42,744 nucleotides of DNA, taken from positions 1 to 42,744 of the forward strand of contig CAMPKW010000003.1 in the NCBI GenBank assembly GCA_946887425.1. The letters run 5' to 3'. Of the stretch, positions 37,602 to 42,744 are shown one piece after another. The notes below the pieces were generated by a model. It was not told the origin of the DNA. It did no database searches and saw only the letters and a program-made list of their open reading frames with translations. How positions within the stretch are numbered: position 1 is the first letter of the stretch; each line of letters starts with the position of its first letter. The DNA is from an uncultured Candidatus Saccharibacteria bacterium (GTDB taxonomy: Bacteria; Patescibacteria; Saccharimonadia; Saccharimonadales; UBA6022). The translations under genes were made by a program, and so were the position numbers.

Positions 37602-38384
37602 ATGGATTTTTTAAAAGTTGCAAAACGACGATCATTCATTAGTGGTCTTGTCTATAACGCACTCAACGTTGCACTTGCTATTGCGGTGCTGGTTGTTGTG
37701 CAGACATCAGGTTCGCCGCTGCCGGCATTTCTCCTCGTACTTTTAAGTAAGTGGCGCGTGCTTGCTGTGCGTCCACGCTATTGGTTTGCCAACATCCAGG
37801 CAAATCTTGTCGACTTCATTGTTAGTATCGGGCTGGTCATTCTGCTGAGTGCAGCCAATACCGAAGGTGGTTTTTGGCTGCAGGTTATCATCACGGTACT
37901 CTACATCTTGTGGCTCCTCTTCTTGAAGCCTCGTTCCAAGCGCAGTCTTGTGGTGGCTCAGGCGGGTGTAGCGGCGTTTATTGGCGTGACGGCACTTTAT
38001 ATCGTGTCATTTGCATGGCCGGTATCGGTGGTTGTAATCCTTATGTGGCTGATCGGATATTCAGTCGCGCGTCATGTACTGAGTGCATATGATGAAACGC
38101 ACGTTCTATTCTTAAGTTTACTCTGGGGATTTGTTTTCGCCGAATTTGGATGGCTATCATACCACTGGGCGGTGGCATATGCCATTCCAGGTCTTGTTGG
38201 TATTAAGATTCCTCAAATCGCCATCATTTTGCTTGCTATTAGCTTTGTGGTTGAGCGTGGCTATGAATCGCATGTTCGGCACAAAACTGTACGCATGACC
38301 GATATCTTTTTGCCACTGCTATTGTCTGTCAGTATTGTCGTACTCTTACTGGTGCGCTTCAATGACGTTGGCCTCGGTGGCTAA
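37602..38384 (+). CDS. polytopic membrane protein, unknown function
   Basis: A 260-residue protein with about eight hydrophobic helices spanning nearly all of its length (for example 22-48, 64-85, 91-110, 118-160, 168-188, 190-215, 237-255). Short basic loops (KPRSKRS) suggest topology. No motif allows a name. It lies between the LCP and HtrA genes, so an envelope role is likely but inferred. Confidence 0.7.
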   Translation: MDFLKVAKRRSFISGLVYNALNVALAIAVLVVVQTSGSPLPAFLLVLLSKWRVLAVRPRYWFANIQANLVDFIVSIGLVILLSAANTEGGFWLQVIITVLYILWLLFLKPRSKRSLVVAQAGVAAFIGVTALYIVSFAWPVSVVVILMWLIGYSVARHVLSAYDETHVLFLSLLWGFVFAEFGWLSYHWAVAYAIPGLVGIKIPQIAIILLAISFVVERGYESHVRHKTVRMTDIFLPLLLSVSIVVLLLVRFNDVGLGG

Positions 38385-38420
38385 TTTCTCAGTTAACTAT
38401 AAGAACGGAGCGATAAAATA

Positions 38421-39629
38421 ATGAATATGAATACCGCATCGACACCTCCTCAGACCACTGACCAGCCTTCTACGGATGATCGACCGATACAGGCGCCAAA
38501 TGCACCGTCGGGTAATTTCCATACTCGCCGTAATCGCGTTGCCCTTGTTGCATCTGTTATTCTGCTTGGTCTGACGGCGGGATTTGGGGGTAGTGCGTTG
38601 CAGGATACGCTCCAAAAGCCTCTTACTCAGCTTATGGAAAATAGCAGCGGCCGCGACGGCAACTTGATTGTTACTGGCGAAGAAGAGGATATCGCCTCGG
38701 TGGCCGCTAAAGTGTCGCCGAGTGTCGTATCTATTATTACTACTGTGCAGTCACGCGCCTTTGAGACGGGTGAGGGTGCTGGCACGGGTATTATTATTAG
38801 TGCCGATGGGTATATTATGACCAATAAGCATGTCGTAAATGATGCCAGTAACGTTTCTGTGGTTGCGTCCGATGGGACGTCGTACGACAATGTGAAGGTC
38901 GTCGGCGCCGACCCACTTAATGATGTAGCCTTTTTGAAAATAGATGGGGTTACGAACTTAAAACCTGCCGAGATAGGCGATTCAAGCTCTATCCGTATCG
39001 GGCAGAAGGTTGTCGCGATTGGCAATGCGCTAGGGCAATATCAAAACACCGTTACGAGTGGTATTATTTCCGGAACGGGACGGCCGGTTTCAGCTCAGGC
39101 AGGTGAAACAGTCGAAACATTAACCGACCTGCTCCAGACTGATGCTTCGATCAATCCGGGTAACTCGGGCGGGCCGCTAGTAAATGTTGCCGGGCAAGTG
39201 ATCGGTATTAATACGGCAATCGCCTCGGATGCTGCTGGTATTGGTTTTGCTATTCCCATTAATGCAACGAAGGGACTTATGAACGGTGTCTTGCAATCTG
39301 GAAAAATCAGTCGAGCGTACCTTGGTGTGAGCTATCAGACGGTGACGCCGGAGATTGCTAAGCAGTTTAACTTGTCGGTTTCAAAGGGTGCATATGTTAT
39401 CGCCGCGAATCAATCGTCGAATGCTGTCGTGGCAGGTGGACCAGCCGATAAAGCCGGCGTAAAGACCAAAGATATTATTACAAAAATCAATGACAAGGAA
39501 GTTGGTGACAACGGGGGTGTGGCGAGTCTTATTGGTGAATATAAGCCAGGGGATACAGTTCAGTTAACGATTCTTCGTGATGGCAAGACGCTAACGGTTC
39601 GCGTGACGCTCGCAGCGTATAGAGATTAG
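38421..39629 (+). CDS. HtrA/DegP-type serine protease with PDZ domain
   Basis: A 402-residue membrane-anchored protease. A disordered, Pro/Thr-rich N-terminus (1-38) precedes a membrane helix (about 40-60). The trypsin-like domain has the triad H137 (NKHVV), D168 (LNDVAF) and S249 (GNSGGP). A PDZ domain occupies about 300-395 (AYLGVSYQ, GPADKAGVKTKDII). It degrades or refolds damaged exported proteins. Its TAG stop shares two bases with the stop of convergent prmC. Confidence 0.94.
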   Translation: MNMNTASTPPQTTDQPSTDDRPIQAPNAPSGNFHTRRNRVALVASVILLGLTAGFGGSALQDTLQKPLTQLMENSSGRDGNLIVTGEEEDIASVAAKVSPSVVSIITTVQSRAFETGEGAGTGIIISADGYIMTNKHVVNDASNVSVVASDGTSYDNVKVVGADPLNDVAFLKIDGVTNLKPAEIGDSSSIRIGQKVVAIGNALGQYQNTVTSGIISGTGRPVSAQAGETVETLTDLLQTDASINPGNSGGPLVNVAGQVIGINTAIASDAAGIGFAIPINATKGLMNGVLQSGKISRAYLGVSYQTVTPEIAKQFNLSVSKGAYVIAANQSSNAVVAGGPADKAGVKTKDIITKINDKEVGDNGGVASLIGEYKPGDTVQLTILRDGKTLTVRVTLAAYRD

Positions 39630-40459
39630 CCTTTTTTCAGGCAAATAATAAACCCTCGCCGTGTGACTTCATGCATGTCATGATCTATGGCATAGGTACT
39701 AATTGTATCGAGCTGAGAAGTATCAGCTTCAAGAAGTAAATAGCCGCCAGGTGCGAGCTGTATGCGAGCTTGCTGGATGAGTTTCTTGATCAGGCGCAGG
39801 CCGTTGTCTTCGGCAAAAAGGGCAAGGCCCGGTTCGTGTCTGAGTTCAGGTGATAGTTCCCAGTCGGGGTCAACATACGGTAGGTTTGCGAGTATAAAAT
39901 CTGGCTGGATCGGGAAGTTTGCCAGTAGGTCACTTTGTATGGTTGTGACGTCCGCCCGAAGGTGTTGACTGTTTTTTGTCGCTACTGCAAGTGCATGCCT
40001 ACTGACGTCAGCGAGGGTGACATCAAGTTCTGGCAGTTCAAGCTTGGCACTGATGCCGAGACAGCCGCTGCCCGTGCCGACATCAATGAGTCGCAGTCGA
40101 GGTGAGCCAAGGACGCGTGGAGGGGTCTGGTTTACGATCTCTTTTAATAGATCAATCATTTGTTCTGACTCGGGGCGAGGAATGAGCGTGGCGGTAGTGA
40201 CATGGAAAAGCCGGCCGTAAAACTCTTTATGGCCGATGATGTAAGCGACTGGTACGCGATCGGCCCGGAGTGCCAAACGCGCTTCGGCTATTTCTAACTC
40301 TCGTTCAGTAAGTGCTTGGTCGATGTGCGCGTGAAGATAGGTGCGTTTTTTGCGTAGGGTATGGGCAAGGATGAGTTCGGCGTCGAGCCGTGCAGAAGGA
40401 ATGTCGGCGAATTTTAGCCGGCGAGTGGCTTCTTTGAGCCACTCGCTAATTGCTGGCAT
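39626..40459 (-). CDS. prmC: release factor glutamine methyltransferase
   Basis: A 277-residue SAM-dependent enzyme from the ATG at 40459 ([12 protein letters not shown]); an upstream ATG at 40483 is possible. It methylates the Gln of the GGQ motif in RF1 and RF2. Seen are the N-terminal helical domain, [11 protein letters not shown] (SAM motif I) and ANLPYVD, the catalytic motif, where the usual NPPY reads NLPY. It overlaps the end of prfA, its substrate gene, in the conserved prfA-prmC order. Confidence 0.92.
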   Translation of the reverse strand: MPAISEWLKEATRRLKFADIPSARLDAELILAHTLRKKRTYLHAHIDQALTERELEIAEARLALRADRVPVAYIIGHKEFYGRLFHVTTATLIPRPESEQMIDLLKEIVNQTPPRVLGSPRLRLIDVGTGSGCLGISAKLELPELDVTLADVSRHALAVATKNSQHLRADVTTIQSDLLANFPIQPDFILANLPYVDPDWELSPELRHEPGLALFAEDNGLRLIKKLIQQARIQLAPGGYLLLEADTSQLDTISTYAIDHDMHEVTRRGFIICLKKG

Positions 40460-41516
40460 TTTGGGCCGCGAGTTCGCGTTCATAGGCTTGTAGGTGCTCG
40501 ATTAAATCTTCAATACTGCCGTTAAGAGCCGATGGGATGTTGCTACGGCTGTAGCCAATGCGATGATCAGTGATGCGGTCTTGTGGGAAGTTGTAAGTAC
40601 GAATTTTTTCGCTGCGATCACCACTGCCGATAAGGCTGCGACGCTCGGCTGCAAGCTTAGATTGCTCTTCGTCAATCTTTGCCTGGAGAAGGCGAGAGCG
40701 AAGAACGCTCATGGCTTTCTCTTTGTTCTTGATCTGGGATTTTTCATCTTGGTTTGTTACAACGAGGCCAGTAGGAAGGTGAGTGATACGAACGGCACTA
40801 TCGGTGGTGTTAACGCTCTGTCCGCCATGTCCTCCGGCGCGGTAGACGTCGATCTTAAGGTCATTAGCAGCGATTTCAATGTCTGTCTCCTCGGCTTCCG
40901 GGAGGACTGCAACGGTAACGGTGGAGGTGTGAATGCGGCCTTGTGATTCAGTTGCTGGTACGCGTTGAACGCGGTGAACGCCAGATTCAAATTTAAGCTG
41001 CGAGTAGGGTGCGTCGCCCTTGACGCTAAAGACAACCTCTTTGTATCCACCGGTGTCATTGGCGCTCTCTGAGATAAGTTCAGTTTTAAGGCTGTGTGTT
41101 TCGCAGTAGCGGAGGTACATGCGGTAAAGTTCAGCTCCAAATAAGCTCGCTTCGTCACCACCAGCGCCGGCGCGGATCTCGATAATGACATTTTTTTCGT
41201 CGTTTGGATCTTTTGGCGCTAGCATAATGAACAATTCGTCTTCAAGTTGAGCGAGTTTTTCTTCTGTTTCATTCGCTTCCATTTTTGCGAGTTCGGCAAG
41301 TTCATCGCCCCCGCTGGCTAATTCTTTTGCCTCGGCAAGGTGTGCTTCGAGTGTGCGTCGCAGAGTGGCTTTTTCAAGAATAGCTTCGAGTTCGGTGAAA
41401 CGTTTGTTCTTCGCGCTAAAGTCTGGGTCGGCGTAAGCGTTCGGGCTTGCAAGAAACTCGCCGAGCTTGGCTTTTTCGCTACTTAAGTCGTCGATGTTTA
41501 GGCTAATTTTCGGCAT
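40446..41516 (-). CDS. prfA: peptide chain release factor 1
   Basis: A 356-residue factor that reads UAA and UAG. The codon-recognition P-x-T motif is PAT (187-189), and the catalytic GGQ is at 231-233 ([10 protein letters not shown]), the Gln being the PrmC target. Length is typical. On the minus strand a TACAAT lies about 40 nt upstream of the start, giving a short leader. prmC follows with overlap. RF2 for UGA is not in this window. Confidence 0.96.
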   Translation of the reverse strand: MPKISLNIDDLSSEKAKLGEFLASPNAYADPDFSAKNKRFTELEAILEKATLRRTLEAHLAEAKELASGGDELAELAKMEANETEEKLAQLEDELFIMLAPKDPNDEKNVIIEIRAGAGGDEASLFGAELYRMYLRYCETHSLKTELISESANDTGGYKEVVFSVKGDAPYSQLKFESGVHRVQRVPATESQGRIHTSTVTVAVLPEAEETDIEIAANDLKIDVYRAGGHGGQSVNTTDSAVRITHLPTGLVVTNQDEKSQIKNKEKAMSVLRSRLLQAKIDEEQSKLAAERRSLIGSGDRSEKIRTYNFPQDRITDHRIGYSRSNIPSALNGSIEDLIEHLQAYERELAAQNASN

Positions 41517-41560
41517 ATTATTGTTTCCACAAAGCTAAAGGTTGGTGTTTCTATTGTAAC

Positions 41561-41596
41561 AAAAAAAGAGACTGCTAAGGATGCAGTCTCTTTTTT
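41561..41596. terminator. bidirectional terminator between rpmE2 and prfA
   Basis: AAAAAAGAGACTGC (ending 41575) pairs with GCAGTCTCTTTTTT (41583-41596). On the minus strand it ends the rpmE2 transcript before prfA. Confidence 0.92.
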
Positions 41597-41604
41597 GTGT
41601 ATCG

Positions 41605-41943
41605 CTACTTGGCTGAAGTATCTTTTTTCGCTTTTTGAGCGGCAGCTTTTTTAGCTTTGCTCGCAAGTGCTTCTTTGCGTGCTTCAGCAGCAGCAAATTT
41701 AGCCTTGAAGCGATCAACGCGACCTTCGGTGTCGATGATCTTCTCTTCGCCTGTAAAGAATGGGTGAGAGGCTGATGAGATGTGAACTTTAACAAGTGGG
41801 TACTCGTTGCCATCTTCCCATTTAACGGTGTCATTCGTTTGCGCTGTTGACTGTGTCAAAAAGGCAAACCCGGCCACATCGTCGCTAAATACGACTGGGC
41901 GGTAATCTGTTGGGTGTATACTGCTTTTCATAATCTGTACCAT
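41605..41943 (-). CDS. rpmE2: 50S ribosomal protein L31, type B, with basic C-terminal extension
   Basis: A 112-residue protein from the ATG at 41943, which has AGAAGAG 5 nt upstream; homology starts at [15 protein letters not shown] four residues later. It lacks zinc cysteines, as type B (C-) L31 do. [14 protein letters not shown] and [25 protein letters not shown] follow the family. The last 40 residues are an Ala/Lys-rich tail ([12 protein letters not shown]), longer than usual and perhaps rRNA-binding. Flanked by a terminator on the downstream side. Confidence 0.92.
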   Translation of the reverse strand: MVQIMKSSIHPTDYRPVVFSDDVAGFAFLTQSTAQTNDTVKWEDGNEYPLVKVHISSASHPFFTGEEKIIDTEGRVDRFKAKFAAAEARKEALASKAKKAAAQKAKKDTSAK

Positions 41944-42015
41944 TGTAACTCTTCTGGGGTGAAATGTCAAAGCCGTATGCCTGCTTTATATCCTTGCAAC
42001 GATAGCCATAAGCGG

Positions 42016-42030
42016 TACAATAGGAGGCAG
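42016..42030 (+). promoter_or_regulatory. pilin 3 promoter running into its ribosome site
   Basis: TACAAT (42016-42021) runs directly into AGGAGG (42022-42027 region), with the ATG at 42031. A transcript starting 6-8 nt below the -10 would lack most of that Shine-Dalgarno site. Confidence 0.5.
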
Positions 42031-42537
42031 ATGAATGGGCAAAATTCTCATATAAAAATAACAGGCTTTACGATTGTTGAGCTAGTAGTGGTGATTGCGG
42101 TTATTGGCCTGCTTGCGACGATAGGTACGATATCGTACCGCTCTATGCAGGACAAGACGAATTTTTCGATTCTCAACAATGACCTAAAAGGGATGAAGGC
42201 AGCGATTGAAAGGCATTATGCGAAAAATGGCAGCTATCCGTCTACGGGTGACGCCTGGAGATTCCGTGCGCGTGACGGGAATGAGTTTATTCCTGGTTTA
42301 TATCCTAATTTCCACTCCAGTCCTTTGCCGGATGTTACGACTGGATCAAAAACGAGTACTACTCAGAATACCTACGCCTATCGTTCAAATGGTACGTATT
42401 ATCGCTTGATTCGATTCGCGCCGATACCAGCCTCCGAATTAAGCCTTGTGCCGAGTGAACTCATAAGCCCCTCGTGCTCGACTGATCGCTGGGGGTACTG
42501 GGCGAATACAGCCAACCCATGTAACGTTGCCCCGTAG
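42031..42537 (+). CDS. type IV pilin-like protein (pilin 3)
   Basis: A 168-residue prepilin from the ATG at 42031, preceded by AGGAGG. The 12-residue leader MNGQNSHIKITG is followed by FTIVELVVVIAVIGLLATI, with Glu5 present. The head domain has a few cysteines near the C-terminus (SCSTDR, NPC), predicted as a disulfide. The N-terminal DNA differs from the two pilins at 20.2-21.4 kb, so this copy is older or from another lineage. Next to rpmE2 and rpsB. Confidence 0.88.
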   Translation: MNGQNSHIKITGFTIVELVVVIAVIGLLATIGTISYRSMQDKTNFSILNNDLKGMKAAIERHYAKNGSYPSTGDAWRFRARDGNEFIPGLYPNFHSSPLPDVTTGSKTSTTQNTYAYRSNGTYYRLIRFAPIPASELSLVPSELISPSCSTDRWGYWANTANPCNVAP

Positions 42538-42542
42538 CTGCG

Positions 42543-42572
42543 TTGACAGTCAGTGGCTCAATCTGTTAGAAT
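42543..42572 (+). promoter_or_regulatory. sigma70-type promoter of rpsB
   Basis: TTGACA (42543-42548), an 18-nt spacer, TAGAAT (42567-42572). A leader of about 85 nt follows. Confidence 0.8.
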
Positions 42573-42600
42573 GGGCAATGTAAACAATTTTAATGACACA

Positions 42601-42640
42601 ACTCGTATCATTTACTCCTGAAACCTTCAGGGATACGGGT
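42601..42640 (+). promoter_or_regulatory. structured rpsB leader (candidate S2 autoregulatory element)
   Basis: ACTCGTATC (42601-42609) pairs with GATACGGGT (42632-42640), 9 bp with one G-U. CCTGAA (42617-42622) pairs with TTCAGG (42626-42631) above a one-sided loop. It sits just before AAAGGAG and the rpsB start. Ribosomal protein genes often carry such protein-binding leaders; S2 binding here is an inference. Confidence 0.6.
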
Positions 42641-42664
42641 GAGGAACAAAGGAGTTCTAACTTT

Positions 42665-42744
42665 ATGGCAGTAGCTGTAGATATTAAAGCTTTGCTCGAA
42701 GCTGGTGTCCACTTTGGACACAAAACGAGCCGTTGGCACCCTAA
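42665..42744 (+). CDS. rpsB: 30S ribosomal protein S2 (5' end only)
   Basis: The first 26 codons are present, then the window ends. [26 protein letters not shown] matches the start of S2, with the hallmark [17 protein letters not shown] lies about 10 nt before the ATG. The leader is structured and the promoter consensus-like. tsf (EF-Ts) is usually next, but lies beyond the window. Confidence 0.95.
   Translation, partial: MAVAVDIKALLEAGVHFGHKTSRWHP

Noticed and set aside
1..42744. tRNA genes
   Set aside because: I looked for the T-arm GTTCRANNC motif with an acceptor stem; hits near 4430, 17155 and 27868 lie in coding regions and have no matching arms.
1..42744. CRISPR arrays, insertion sequences, integrase or transposase genes
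   Set aside because: No regularly spaced repeats and no recognisable transposase or recombinase product in any frame.

Overview
The window looks like chromosome from a reduced-genome bacterium of the Patescibacteria/CPR radiation, most likely a Saccharibacteria (TM7) relative. This is inferred from short versions of core proteins (IF-2 of 589 aa, four-repeat S1), several type IV pilin genes, an ftsA-ftsZ-nrdR block, small Patescibacteria-type proteins and many apparently leaderless promoters. UGA is used as an ordinary stop (for example at 18204 and 23893), which argues against the code-25 lineages Gracilibacteria and Absconditabacteria. No database search was possible, so the lineage is an inference.

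Layout. 1-490: 3' end of 23S rRNA, a spacer without tRNA but with strong processing stems, 5S rRNA and a terminator. 0.5-5.3 kb: cell-surface and accessory genes (small membrane protein, M14 carboxypeptidase with Ig-like region, KGG-repeat stress protein, HExxH/zinc-ribbon protein, ROK-type kinase, LPKTG surface protein). 5.3-8.3 kb: rpsA and infB. 8.3-14.1 kb: accessory region made of two outward-facing units, each a larger protein plus a small acidic DUF5663-like protein. Between them lies an island (about 9.7-11.85 kb) with two unrecognised genes of atypical codon use, driven by a nearly symmetrical divergent promoter with long, highly structured leaders. 14.1-20.2 kb: priA-def-fmt on the minus strand, then a phosphoribosyltransferase, a winged-helix protein and recJ. 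20.2-21.4 kb: two type IV pilin-like genes sharing a near-identical 62-bp segment. 21.4-23.9 kb: rpsU-yqeY-adk-map-DUF2306. 23.9-28.4 kb: murI diverging from ftsA-ftsZ-nrdR-thioredoxin-like-VKOR. 28.5-31.6 kb: ileS under a T-box riboswitch. 31.7-33.4 kb: small acidic protein, metallopeptidase, surface protein, rplU. 33.5-35.2 kb: parA/parB. 35.2-39.6 kb: envelope genes (signal peptidase I, LCP protein, membrane protein, HtrA protease). 39.6-42.7 kb: prmC, prfA and rpmE2 on the minus strand, a third pilin, and the start of rpsB.

How the genes work together. The window joins translation (S1, IF-2, S21, L21, L31, S2, RF1, PrmC, IleS), N-terminal protein maturation (Fmt, Def, Map), chromosome maintenance and division (PriA, RecJ, ParA/B, FtsA/Z, MurI) and a surface programme (LPKTG protein, pilins, LCP, HtrA, signal peptidase, VKOR). 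Two promoter classes are visible. Many single genes or operon heads have a -10 box only 6-10 nt before the start codon and no room for a leader. Ribosomal and accessory units have -35/-10 promoters with 17-18 nt spacers, true leaders and Shine-Dalgarno sites.

Most noteworthy: the structured divergent island at 9.7-11.85 kb with its 81-bp symmetrical promoter; an NrdR that has lost all four zinc-ribbon cysteines; the ileS T-box; the leaderless promoter class; and convergent genes whose stop codons interlock.
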